Below are positions 1-4,961 of a stretch of 7,574 nucleotides of DNA, in pieces. The number at the start of each line of letters is the position of its first letter. Within the stretch, counting starts at the first letter, position 1. The position numbers and the translations under genes were made by a program. Source of the stretch: an uncultured Bacilli bacterium (GTDB lineage: Bacteria > Bacillota_I > Bacilli_A > RF39 > UBA660); the NCBI GenBank assembly GCA_934141535.1, contig CAKPCH010000009.1, positions 1-7,574 on the forward strand. Reading direction: 5' to 3'. A model generated the notes under the pieces. That model saw only the letters and a program-made list of their open reading frames with translations, was not told the DNA's origin and searched no databases.

Positions 1-92
1 ATTGGAGTAGTATTTGTAAATCTACCAATTATATCAATTTTTCTTTTTAATTTATCACTTATTTTTAATTCTTTTGTCTCTATATTTAACAT
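1..92 (-). CDS. 5' end of an unrecognised protein gene (partial)
   Basis: Thirty codons are visible before the window ends. The start is the ATG at 92-90, chosen because a strong AAAGGAG ribosome binding site (107-101) lies 8 bases upstream on the minus strand. The peptide begins MLNIETKELKIS and is rich in Lys, Ile and Thr, with no signal peptide or membrane segment in the visible part. I do not recognise it. The tRNA-Gly terminator ends only 8 bases before the ribosome binding site, and I see no good promoter in between, so the gene may depend on readthrough from the tRNA unit or on a weak promoter overlapping the terminator. Confidence 0.6.
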   Translation of the reverse strand, partial: MLNIETKELKISDKLKRKIDIIGRFTNTTP

Positions 93-114
93 ATAATCAA
101 CTCCTTTACATAAC

Positions 115-139
115 AAAAAAACTAACTATTTCTAGTTAG
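115..139 (-). terminator. Intrinsic terminator of the tRNA-Gly unit
   Basis: On the minus strand CTAACTA pairs with TAGTTAG (seven pairs, four-base loop) and is followed directly by seven Ts (121-115). It sits 45 bases downstream of the tRNA 3' end and just before the ribosome binding site of the left-edge gene. Confidence 0.75.
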
Positions 140-150
140 CATTTATTACT

Positions 151-170
151 CTCGGAAGTTAATTTCCGAG
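151..170 (-). other. Perfect hairpin between tRNA-Gly and its terminator
   Basis: CTCGGAA and TTCCGAG form a seven-pair perfect stem with a six-base loop, the most GC-rich non-tRNA hairpin nearby. It lacks a T run, so it is not itself a classical terminator. It lies 13 bases beyond the CCA end of the tRNA in the same transcript. It may help 3' processing or stability, be part of a leader for the left-edge gene, or be a two-fold protein-binding site. The function is inferred only. Confidence 0.5.
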
Positions 171-183
171 TTTCCTATCAATC

Positions 184-257
184 TGGAGCGGGTGATGGGA
201 ATCGGACCCACGTTATCAGCTTGGAAGGCTGGAGTTCTACCATTGAACTACACCCGC
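184..257 (-). tRNA. tRNA-Gly (anticodon TCC), CCA encoded
   Basis: The minus strand folds as a full cloverleaf. The acceptor stem is GCGGGTG/CACCCGC, the D arm GTTC/GAAC keeps GG in its loop, the anticodon loop is CTTCCAA (anticodon TCC at 225-223), the T arm is GTGGG/CCCAT, the discriminator is T and CCA is encoded at 186-184. It reads GGA codons and by wobble other Gly codons, as expected of glyT/UCC types. Two oddities are visible. The T loop reads TCCGATT, so position 55 is C (complement of base 205) instead of the near-universal U. The outer pair of the anticodon stem (27-43) is a C-A mismatch. The rest is intact, so I call it a functional gene with reservations. A consensus promoter and an intrinsic terminator flank it. 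Confidence 0.95.
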
Positions 258-275
258 AATTCGTAGACATTTATA

Positions 276-304
276 ATTATACATAACTTAATTATAAATG
301 TCAA
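276..304 (-). promoter_or_regulatory. Consensus sigma-A promoter of tRNA-Gly
   Basis: On the minus strand TTGACA (304-299) and TATAAT (281-276) are separated by exactly 17 bases, a perfect match to the housekeeping consensus. Transcription would start near 269, about 12 bases before the tRNA 5' end. This fits a strongly expressed stable RNA gene. Confidence 0.9.
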
Positions 305-314
305 TACTTTTTTT

Positions 315-335
315 AAAAAAATGGTAGAAACTCCA
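315..335 (-). terminator. Possible weak terminator after spoVS
   Basis: On the minus strand TGGAG (335-331) can pair with CTACCA (327-322) around a three-base loop, with one bulged A, and seven Ts (321-315) follow. The stem has only five pairs, so termination may be partial. It lies 18 bases after the spoVS stop and just ahead of the tRNA promoter. Confidence 0.45.
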
Positions 336-353
336 AGCCAATATTTTTATTAA

Positions 354-614
354 CTATTTAGCTTCTACAATTAATTTAATAGCAGTTCTTTCGTCTCCAT
401 CTATTACTATGTCCGTAAATGCAGGAATACATACTAAATTTTTTCCAGATGGTGCGACAAATCCTCTAGCAATCGCTATTGCCTTTATAGCTTGGTTAAG
501 AGCTCCAGCACCTATTGCTTGAATTTCAACACTTCCTTTTTCTCTAAATACATTAGCAAGTGCTCCAGCAACTGAATTAGGATTTGATTTAGTTCCTACT
601 TTAAGCGTTTCCAT
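354..614 (-). CDS. spoVS: SpoVS, stage V sporulation protein S family
   Basis: The 86-residue product matches the SpoVS family in length and sequence along its whole span: METLKVGTKSNP at the start, VEIQAIGAGALNQAIKA in the middle, and GFVAPSGKNLVCIPAF then DERTAIKLIVEAK near the end. Family members are small Alba-like alpha/beta proteins; in Bacillus subtilis SpoVS is needed to pass a late stage of spore development, and homologues also occur in non-sporulating bacteria, where the role is unclear. The start is ATG at 614 with GAGAGGA just upstream. The gene is monocistronic, divergent from sufU and upstream of tRNA-Gly. Its presence hints at a sporulating lineage but does not prove that this organism sporulates. 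Confidence 0.95.
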   Translation of the reverse strand: METLKVGTKSNPNSVAGALANVFREKGSVEIQAIGAGALNQAIKAIAIARGFVAPSGKNLVCIPAFTDIVIDGDERTAIKLIVEAK

Positions 615-629
615 GATTTTTCCTCTCTT

Positions 630-658
630 TCTATACTAAAATATATTCTTGAAGTTAA
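630..658 (-). promoter_or_regulatory. Candidate promoter of spoVS
   Basis: On the minus strand TTAACT (658-653) lies 17 bases before TATAGA (635-630), four of six matches at each element. It would give a leader of about 9 bases, similar to several other genes here. In B. subtilis spoVS is sigma-H driven, and a GAAT core (648-645) is present inside the spacer, but I see no AGGA-like -35 for sigma-H. Which sigma factor acts is unresolved. Confidence 0.4.
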
Positions 659-671
659 AAAAAATACATGT

Positions 672-700
672 TTGCAAATTAATTTTATATGTAATATAAT
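672..700 (+). promoter_or_regulatory. Sigma-A promoter of sufU
   Basis: TTGCAA (672-677) and a perfect TATAAT (695-700) are 17 bases apart. Transcription would start near 707, about 17 bases before the sufU start codon. Confidence 0.8.
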
Positions 701-723
701 ATAAATAGAGTTAGGAGTAAATT

Positions 724-1155
724 ATGAGTGAAGAGTTAAGAAGAACAATAATACTTGAAAATTATCAAAATCCTAAAAATAGAGGATTAATTGATGATGA
801 TACATATAAAAAAATAAGTACTAATAGTAAAAGTTGTATAGACCAAATAGATTTACAAATAAAAATAGAAAATGGTATTGTTAAAGACATAAGATTTGAT
901 GGAGAAGCATGTGCGATATGTACTAGTTCTACATCAATTATGATAGATACATTAATAGGTAAAACTATAGATGAAGCTTTAAAAATAATTGATAATTTTG
1001 AAAATATGCTAAATGAAAAAGAATATGATAAAGAATTATTAGGAGAAGCAATAGTTTATAGTGATATATCAAAACAACCAAATAGACATAATTGTGCATT
1101 ATTGACATGGAAGGGATCCAAAGATTTAATTGAAGGAGGAAAAAAACATGAATAA
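724..1155 (+). CDS. sufU: SufU-type Fe-S assembly protein (zinc-dependent sulfur acceptor)
   Basis: The 143-residue protein is a SufU/IscU-fold member. In Gram-positive bacteria SufU is a zinc protein that accepts persulfide sulfur from the cysteine desulfurase SufS and passes it to the SufBCD scaffold in the cytoplasm. The start LENYQNPKNRG matches the family N-terminus. All four zinc ligands are in place by alignment with B. subtilis SufU: Cys38 and Asp40 (in SCIDQI), Cys63 (in DGEAC) and Cys124 (in RHNCALLTWK). The insert after about residue 90 that separates SufU from IscU is present. One change is Ile39 where the family usually has Gly (CGD). The start is ATG 724 behind TTAGGAG, 6 bases away. 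It is first in its operon, directly behind a promoter, and the next gene starts inside its 3' end. No sufS or sufC is visible beside it. Confidence 0.95.
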   Translation: MSEELRRTIILENYQNPKNRGLIDDDTYKKISTNSKSCIDQIDLQIKIENGIVKDIRFDGEACAICTSSTSIMIDTLIGKTIDEALKIIDNFENMLNEKEYDKELLGEAIVYSDISKQPNRHNCALLTWKGSKDLIEGGKKHE

Positions 1156-1615
1156 TGATGAAAGATTCAAAATTTCAAATACACATATTTGTAAATTTGA
1201 ACGTCCACAAGAAGGAGTTATAAAACCATTACTCTATATGTATCCTACAAGATGGTGTGTAATTGATAAACAAGAAAATGTAGCAATCGATATTAAACTC
1301 GGAGTAAAATATAAATATATACCTACTTGTAGTGGATTATATGTACTTAGCGATGTTAGTAATTTAATTTTAGAAGATAAAAGAGGAGCAATTCTTGATT
1401 ATGCAGATTTATTATGGGATGAAGATCTTAAAAATAAGGCTAAAATAATTATAGAACAAATAAAAAATAATTATCAATTTATTGATGGGAATGATCTATA
1501 TAATGATGAAGAATACTTTAATTATTTAAATAAAGAGAAAGAACAAGAAGAACAAGAACAATCAAAAAAGCAAAAAACACTATACAAAAGAAGAATGTTT
1601 ACAAAAAAAGTTTAA
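1148..1615 (+). CDS. Unrecognised 155-residue protein between sufU and sufB
   Basis: The start is ATG 1148, with AAGGAGG (1134-1140) 7 bases upstream; an in-frame TTG at 1130 would place its codons on top of that site and is not favoured. The first 8 bases overlap the end of sufU, so translation is probably coupled. I do not recognise the family. Residues 1-75 look beta-rich and hold the only cysteines: Cys15 (in HIC), Cys37 (RWC) and Cys61 (PTCSG). Residues 80-120 look helical. The tail from about 130 is a charged Glu/Gln/Lys stretch encoded by short GAA/CAA repeats and ends in a basic segment (KRRMFTKK). There is no signal peptide or membrane helix. Its position inside the suf cluster suggests a role in Fe-S or sulfur handling, but this is inferred from context alone. 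Confidence 0.85.
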   Translation: MNNDERFKISNTHICKFERPQEGVIKPLLYMYPTRWCVIDKQENVAIDIKLGVKYKYIPTCSGLYVLSDVSNLILEDKRGAILDYADLLWDEDLKNKAKIIIEQIKNNYQFIDGNDLYNDEEYFNYLNKEKEQEEQEQSKKQKTLYKRRMFTKKV

Positions 1616-1632
1616 TTAGTTTGAACTTTTTT
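1604..1632 (+). terminator. A/U-rich terminator-like hairpin after the sufU operon
   Basis: AAAAAAGTTT (1604-1613) pairs with GAACTTTTTT (1623-1632) through ten pairs, one of them G-T, with a nine-base loop and a T-rich tail. It overlaps the stop codon of the 155-residue protein. There is only one G-C pair, so it may be a leaky terminator that lets some transcription continue into sufB. Confidence 0.5.
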
Positions 1633-1656
1633 CTTTTTATTTATTTAAATATTTAG

Positions 1657-1662
1657 TATAAT
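1657..1662 (+). promoter_or_regulatory. -10 element of a sufB promoter
   Basis: A perfect TATAAT ends 19 bases before the sufB ATG. The region where a -35 should lie (about 1634-1639) is only T-rich and a poor match; the better TTGAAC at 1621-1626 is 30 bases away, too far. The promoter is therefore likely but incomplete. Predicted leader about 13 bases. Confidence 0.45.
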
Positions 1663-1681
1663 ACTATTAGGTGACTACAAA

Positions 1682-2986
1682 ATGGAAAAAGGCATTAGTA
1701 AGAAAAAAGTTATTGAAATATCAAATATAAAAAATGAACCAAAATGGATGAGAGATTTTAGAGTTAATTCTTATTTAAAGTTTAAAGAACTATCAAATCC
1801 AACATTTGGACCAGAATTAAATATTAACTTTGATGATATTACTTATTATAAAAAAGTTGGAGAGAATCAAAATGATTGGGATAAAGTACCTAAAGAAGTA
1901 AAAGATACATTTGATAAACTTGGAATAATAGAAGCAGAACAAAAATATTTAGCAGGTATAGGTGCTCAAATAGAGAGTGAATCTATATATCATAATATGA
2001 TAAAAGAATTAAATGATAAGAATGTTATCTTTTGTGATACAGATACTGCATTAAAAGAATATCCAGAGTTATTTAAAAAATATTTTAATAAATTAGTTAA
2101 ATATGATGAAAATAAATATACAGCACTTAACGGTGCTGTATGGAGTGGGGGTACATTTATTTATATACCACCTCATACTACATTAGATAGACCACTACAA
2201 AGTTATTTTAGAATTAATAGTGTTAATATGGGCCAATTTGAAAGAACAATAATAATTGTTGATGATGATTCTTCTCTTCATTATATGGAAGGATGTACTG
2301 CTCCTATTTATTCTTCTGATTCTCTTCATGCTGCTGTAGTAGAAATATATGTTGGTAAAAACTCAAAATGTAGATATACTACTATTCAAAATTGGTCTAA
2401 TAATGTTTATAATTTAGTAACTAAAAGAGCTATAGTAGAAGAGAATGGATTAATGGAATGGATAGATGGTAATATAGGATCTAAGGTTAATATGAAGTAT
2501 CCATCTTGTATTTTAAATGGATCTCATGCTAAGGGAAGATGTATATCAATAGCAGTTGCAACTAACGGACAAATACAAGATGCAGGTGCTCGTATGATTC
2601 ATTTAGCGCCTTTTACATCAAGTGAGATTATTAGTAAGTCTATTTCTCTTAACGGTGGAGATGCTACTTACCGTGGAAAGGTTAGAATTACTAATGATGC
2701 TGCTAATTCAAGAAGTATAGTTAAATGTGATACTATAATACTAGATGATAAATCTAGAAGTGATACAATACCAGATAATTTAGTAGAAAATGATTCTTCT
2801 AATATAAATCATGAAGCAACAGTTTCTAAAATAAGTAAAGAAAAATTATTTTACTTAATGAGTAGGGGAATTAGTGAAGAAAAGGCAAAAGAACTTCTTA
2901 TAATGGGATTTATAGATAGATTTAGAGAAGAATTACCTATGGAATATGCTGTTGAATTAAATGCTTTATTAAAAAATTATTTTTAA
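1682..2986 (+). CDS. sufB: SufB, Fe-S cluster scaffold subunit
   Basis: The 434-residue product is a clear SufB of the SufBC2D complex, which builds Fe-S clusters in the cytoplasm and hands them to target proteins. Typical segments are EPKWMRDFR near 19-27, the beta-helix core with GAVWSGGTFIYIP (151-163), YMEGCTAP (201-208) and the C-terminal block KCDTIILDDKSRSDTIP (348-364). Cys349, the equivalent of E. coli Cys405 that receives sulfur, and His377-Glu378 (E. coli His433-Glu434) are kept. It ends with a helical RGISEEKAKELLIMGFI segment. It is somewhat shorter than the B. subtilis protein (about 465), with no sign of truncation. The start is ATG 1682 with AGGTGA at 1669-1674. It lies 66 bases after the 155-residue gene and has its own -10 element and terminator. 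SufC and SufD must be encoded elsewhere. Confidence 0.97.
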   Translation: MEKGISKKKVIEISNIKNEPKWMRDFRVNSYLKFKELSNPTFGPELNINFDDITYYKKVGENQNDWDKVPKEVKDTFDKLGIIEAEQKYLAGIGAQIESESIYHNMIKELNDKNVIFCDTDTALKEYPELFKKYFNKLVKYDENKYTALNGAVWSGGTFIYIPPHTTLDRPLQSYFRINSVNMGQFERTIIIVDDDSSLHYMEGCTAPIYSSDSLHAAVVEIYVGKNSKCRYTTIQNWSNNVYNLVTKRAIVEENGLMEWIDGNIGSKVNMKYPSCILNGSHAKGRCISIAVATNGQIQDAGARMIHLAPFTSSEIISKSISLNGGDATYRGKVRITNDAANSRSIVKCDTIILDDKSRSDTIPDNLVENDSSNINHEATVSKISKEKLFYLMSRGISEEKAKELLIMGFIDRFREELPMEYAVELNALLKNYF

Positions 2987-3028
2987 TAAAGTTTTTTATT
3001 ATATTAAATTTAATAAATTAAATAGACT

Positions 3029-3079
3029 AAAATACCAGTTTTAAATTTTAAAAAGTAATATTTAAAACTTGGTATTTTT
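3029..3079 (+). terminator. Strong intrinsic terminator of sufB
   Basis: AAAATACCA-GTTTTAAAT (3029-3046) pairs with ATTTAAAACTTGGTATTTT (3060-3078) along 18 positions with one bulged A, and the right arm runs into a T-rich tail. It lies about 40 bases after the sufB stop. Confidence 0.85.
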
Positions 3080-3107
3080 CTTTATACTATATATAAAAAA
3101 TACTTGT

Positions 3108-3136
3108 TTGAAGTAATATTGAAGGTGTGCTAATAT
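3108..3136 (+). promoter_or_regulatory. Extended -10 promoter of the ssb gene
   Basis: TTGAAG (3108-3113) and TAATAT (3131-3136) are 17 bases apart, and TG at 3128-3129 gives an extended -10. Transcription would begin near 3143, immediately before the ribosome binding site AAAGGAGG (3144-3151). Confidence 0.65.
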
Positions 3137-3156
3137 CTAATAGAAAGGAGGTAAAT

Positions 3157-3492
3157 ATGTTAAATCATGCAGTTTTAATAGGTAGAATTGTTCAAGATCC
3201 TGTTCTAAAAGAAACAGAGAAAGGTAAAGTAGCAAATATAACGTTAGCAGTTCCAAGATCATTTAAAAATGTAAATGGACAATATGATACTGATTTTATT
3301 TCTTGTGTTCTTTGGAAAGGTGTAGCTGAAAGTACTGTTGAGTATTGCCATAAAGGAGATTTAGTTGGCGTTAAAGGTAGAATACAAACAAGAAATGTAG
3401 AATTTGAAGATGAAACAAAAAAACAATTTGTAGAAGTAATTGCTGAAAAAGTCACATTTTTATCTAGTAATAGAAATAAAGAAACAGAATAA
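3157..3492 (+). CDS. ssb: Short single-stranded DNA-binding protein (SsbB-like)
   Basis: The 111-residue product is one OB-fold SSB domain: NHAVLIGRIVQDPVLKET at the start, then ITLAVPRSF (28-36), TDFISCVLWKGVAE (45-58) with the DNA-stacking Trp53 equivalent to E. coli Trp54, and KGDLVGVKGRIQTR (66-79). It ends right after the fold (NRNKETE), so the flexible linker and the acidic tip (DDDxPF type) that recruits repair and replication partners are absent. This resembles B. subtilis SsbB (113 residues), a competence-linked SSB, more than the essential replicative SsbA. The start is ATG 3157 behind AAAGGAGG; an upstream in-frame extension to 3127 has no such site. It is a single gene with its own promoter and terminator, not placed between rpsF and rpsR as the housekeeping ssb usually is. 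A second, full-length SSB is expected elsewhere. Confidence 0.93.
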   Translation: MLNHAVLIGRIVQDPVLKETEKGKVANITLAVPRSFKNVNGQYDTDFISCVLWKGVAESTVEYCHKGDLVGVKGRIQTRNVEFEDETKKQFVEVIAEKVTFLSSNRNKETE

Positions 3493-3503
3493 TGTTTCTT
3501 TTT
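3478..3503 (+). terminator. Intrinsic terminator of ssb
   Basis: AAAGAAAC (3478-3485) pairs perfectly with GTTTCTTT (3494-3501) around an eight-base loop and is followed by further Ts. The hairpin overlaps the ssb stop codon. Confidence 0.75.
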
Positions 3504-3529
3504 AATAAAATGTATAATTTTTACCTGAT

Positions 3530-3558
3530 TTTACAAAATATAATAGATGTGTTATAAT
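3530..3558 (+). promoter_or_regulatory. Sigma-A promoter of the 60-residue membrane protein gene
   Basis: TTTACA (3530-3535) and perfect TATAAT (3553-3558) are 17 bases apart, with TG at 3550-3551 making an extended -10. Transcription would start near 3565. Confidence 0.85.
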
Positions 3559-3594
3559 ATACACCGTCTATTAGAAAAGGAAGGCAAATTAATT

Positions 3595-3777
3595 ATGAAA
3601 AATTTTATAAGCAACCAAAAAAATTGTTTTTTAACCTTATTAGGTTTAATAGCAATTTCTGAGATTATGCTTAAAATAAATAATATGTTTTTTAAAGTAA
3701 TTGGTGTAATGTTATTACCATTTATAATTATTTTTTGTTATTTATTAATAAGAAATGATCAAAAAAACATGAATTAG
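3595..3777 (+). CDS. Small two-helix membrane protein, unknown function
   Basis: The 60-residue product is not recognised. It has two hydrophobic segments, roughly residues 11-27 and 32-52 (the second is VIGVMLLPFIIIFCYLLI), a Lys-containing N-terminus and a polar tail RNDQKNMN, so it is most likely a two-pass inner membrane peptide. The start is ATG 3595, with AAAAGGAAGG (3575-3584) 10 bases upstream; an ATG at 3547 is in frame but lies inside the spacer and -10 element of the promoter and so would not be on the transcript. A near-consensus promoter and a long bidirectional terminator frame it as a single-gene unit, which supports its being real despite its size. Small toxins and stress-response peptides can look like this, but nothing specific points there. 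Confidence 0.75.
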   Translation: MKNFISNQKNCFLTLLGLIAISEIMLKINNMFFKVIGVMLLPFIIIFCYLLIRNDQKNMN

Positions 3778-3780
3778 TTA

Positions 3781-3812
3781 AAATAAAAAGAGTGTCAAAA
3801 CTCTTTTTATTT
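3781..3812. terminator. Bidirectional terminator between convergent genes
   Basis: A 13-pair perfect stem (3781-3793 with 3800-3812) has a six-base loop. The A-rich left arm and T-rich right arm supply a T tract for transcripts of either strand. It serves the 60-residue gene and the convergent lipoprotein gene, whose stop codon (3809-3807) lies inside the right arm. Confidence 0.9.
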
Positions 3813-4664
3813 GTATAATTCTAACTTTATATTTTCTAAATTTTGATTCATTAACGTAATATAATCAGTTTTATCAATTACTATATCATGAAGGTTTGTC
3901 ATAGTATAAAGCTCAATAACATTAGCACTTGTTCCTTCCATAACACTATTTACAGTATCACTTAATTCTTCTTCGTATTTTGTATAAACATATAAGCAAT
4001 CATTATTTTTTAATAATTCTTTTGCTGTAGCTATATCTTTAGAAGTAACTGTTTCTTCATCAAGTGATATAACTTCTATACCATATTTTTCTAAATACTC
4101 AAAAGCATTATTACTAACAATAATAGTTTTATTAGTAGCATTCTTAGCTAAAGAATAAAATCTACCATCTAAATTAGTTAATTCAATTTTTAAATTTTCA
4201 TAATTATCATTTATTTCTTTCATTAAAACTCTACTTGTTAAATATTCATTAAATCCTTTTTTAATATTATTAGCAATCGTTAATAAATTATTAGGATCTA
4301 ACCAAATCTCTTCCATTTTATAATCAATATTCATATTAGAAGTAACATCAATTATTTTTAAATCATTATTATTTTTTAACATTGTTTTAACATAATCTTT
4401 TTCATTGCTTAATCCATTAAATATAAATAAATCATTATCACTATATTGGTTTAATAAAACTTTAGTAACTTTAAAATCATTTATTTCTGAATCAAGTGGA
4501 TAAATACTATTAATTGTACTGTGTTTACCATATAAATAGTTTACTACATATTCTATTGGATAAGTAGAAGTTACTATAGATATATTATCCATAGAATCAT
4601 TTCTAAAGCAGCCTGTAAGACCAAAAAGCATTATAAGTATAGTTATTAATTTAAATTTTTTCAC
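3807..4664 (-). CDS. Lipoprotein of the ZnuA/PsaA metal-binding family with a degenerate metal site
   Basis: The 285-residue product starts with a lipoprotein signal: KK, a hydrophobic stretch and the lipobox LTGC, with Cys19 as the lipidated residue. The rest has the cluster A-I (zinc/manganese ABC transporter) substrate-binding layout: VTSTYPIEYVVNYLYG (31-46), DLFIFNGL (78-85), IWLDPNN (120-126), a long linking helix (about 133-165), VSNNAFEYLEKYGIEVISLD (183-202), VYTKYEEELSDTV (226-238) and DYITLMNQNL (267-276). The usual ligands seem lost: Asn62 in INDF for PHDY/F, Glu119 in EEIW for PHVW, Asn185 in SNNAF for SHxAF, and no acidic residue at the fourth position near 255. It may bind another ligand or act without metal. 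The start is GTG 4664 with AAAGGAGG 6 bases upstream; it overlaps the end of yidD by 14 bases. No permease or ATPase gene is adjacent. Confidence 0.85.
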   Translation of the reverse strand: MKKFKLITILIMLFGLTGCFRNDSMDNISIVTSTYPIEYVVNYLYGKHSTINSIYPLDSEINDFKVTKVLLNQYSDNDLFIFNGLSNEKDYVKTMLKNNNDLKIIDVTSNMNIDYKMEEIWLDPNNLLTIANNIKKGFNEYLTSRVLMKEINDNYENLKIELTNLDGRFYSLAKNATNKTIIVSNNAFEYLEKYGIEVISLDEETVTSKDIATAKELLKNNDCLYVYTKYEEELSDTVNSVMEGTSANVIELYTMTNLHDIVIDKTDYITLMNQNLENIKLELYK

Positions 4665-4881
4665 GTTTTTCCTCCTTTAATACAGGATCATATCCACCTA
4701 TACTATGTGGATTACACCTTATTATTCTTTTAATTGTTAATATAGAACCTTTAATTACACCTTTCTCATTTAGTGCTTCAATAGCATAATTAGAACAAGT
4801 AGGGGTAAATTTACATAATTCGTGTGATGATAAAGGTAACATTTGATATACTCTTATCATACCTATAAGTATATATTTCAT
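4651..4881 (-). CDS. yidD: YidD, membrane protein insertion efficiency factor
   Basis: The 76-residue product has the family core: an amphipathic N-terminal helix (YILIGMIRVYQML), then CKFTPTCSNYAIEAL (23-37), KGSILTIKRIIRC (44-56) and NPHSIGGYDPV (57-67). Cys23, Cys29 and Cys56 match the conserved cysteines. YidD proteins associate with the inner membrane and help YidC insert some proteins. The gene usually sits in the rnpA-yidC cluster; here it is instead coupled to a lipoprotein gene through a 14-base overlap. The start is ATG 4881 with only a weak GGTG before it. The C-terminal tail (KEEKREKI) is coded by the same bases that hold the ribosome binding site of the lipoprotein gene. Confidence 0.95.
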   Translation of the reverse strand: MKYILIGMIRVYQMLPLSSHELCKFTPTCSNYAIEALNEKGVIKGSILTIKRIIRCNPHSIGGYDPVLKEEKREKI

Positions 4882-4896
4882 ATTAACACCACATTA

Positions 4897-4925
4897 ATTA
4901 TACTAAATTTAATAGAAAAAGTAAA
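4897..4925 (-). promoter_or_regulatory. Promoter of the yidD-lipoprotein operon
   Basis: On the minus strand TTTACT (4925-4920) and perfect TATAAT (4902-4897) are 17 bases apart. The start of transcription would fall near 4890, leaving a leader of about 9 bases before the yidD ATG. Confidence 0.7.
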
Positions 4926-4932
4926 ATATGAA

Positions 4933-4961
4933 TTTCTATTTTTTAAAATATTTGATATAAT
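4933..4961 (+). promoter_or_regulatory. Promoter of the rnc operon
   Basis: A perfect TATAAT (4956-4961) follows a weak TTTCTA (4933-4938) by 17 bases. Transcription would start near 4968. This lies after the ATG at 4965, which is why the ATG at 4977 is taken as the rnc start. The promoter is back to back with that of yidD. Confidence 0.6.

Noticed and set aside
115..257. T-box riboswitch before the left-edge gene
   Set aside because: The structure is a complete tRNA cloverleaf with acceptor stem and CCA, and there is no T-box core or stem I specifier; it is a tRNA gene, not a tRNA sensor.
1130..1147. TTG start that would lengthen the 155-residue protein by six residues
   Set aside because: The extra codons cover the AAGGAGG site that serves ATG 1148, and there is no site at proper distance before the TTG.
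1530..1580. GAA/CAA-rich stretch as a tandem repeat or CRISPR-like array
   Set aside because: The units are short and irregular, lie in frame, and encode a Glu/Gln/Lys tail; there are no spacers.
1621..1662. TTGAAC plus TATAAT as a full sufB promoter
   Set aside because: The spacing is 30 bases, far from the 16-18 needed; TTGAAC is better explained as part of the preceding hairpin.
3127..3156. Upstream in-frame extension of ssb
   Set aside because: It overlaps the -10 element and the AAAGGAGG site, and SSB proteins begin at the MLNHAVLIGR equivalent.
3192..3455. 87-codon open frame on the minus strand
   Set aside because: It lies wholly inside ssb on the other strand, has no ribosome binding site, and its Ser/Thr/Phe-rich product looks like the antisense of a real OB-fold gene.
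3547..3594. Longer form of the 60-residue membrane protein
   Set aside because: The extra codons cover the promoter spacer and -10 element and the ribosome binding site; the ATG 3595 form has a proper site and a membrane-protein start.
3807..4664. Decaying pseudogene of a zinc-binding lipoprotein
   Set aside because: The frame is intact over the full family length, with lipobox and strong ribosome binding site; loss is confined to ligand positions, which suggests changed function rather than decay, although recent relaxation cannot be excluded.
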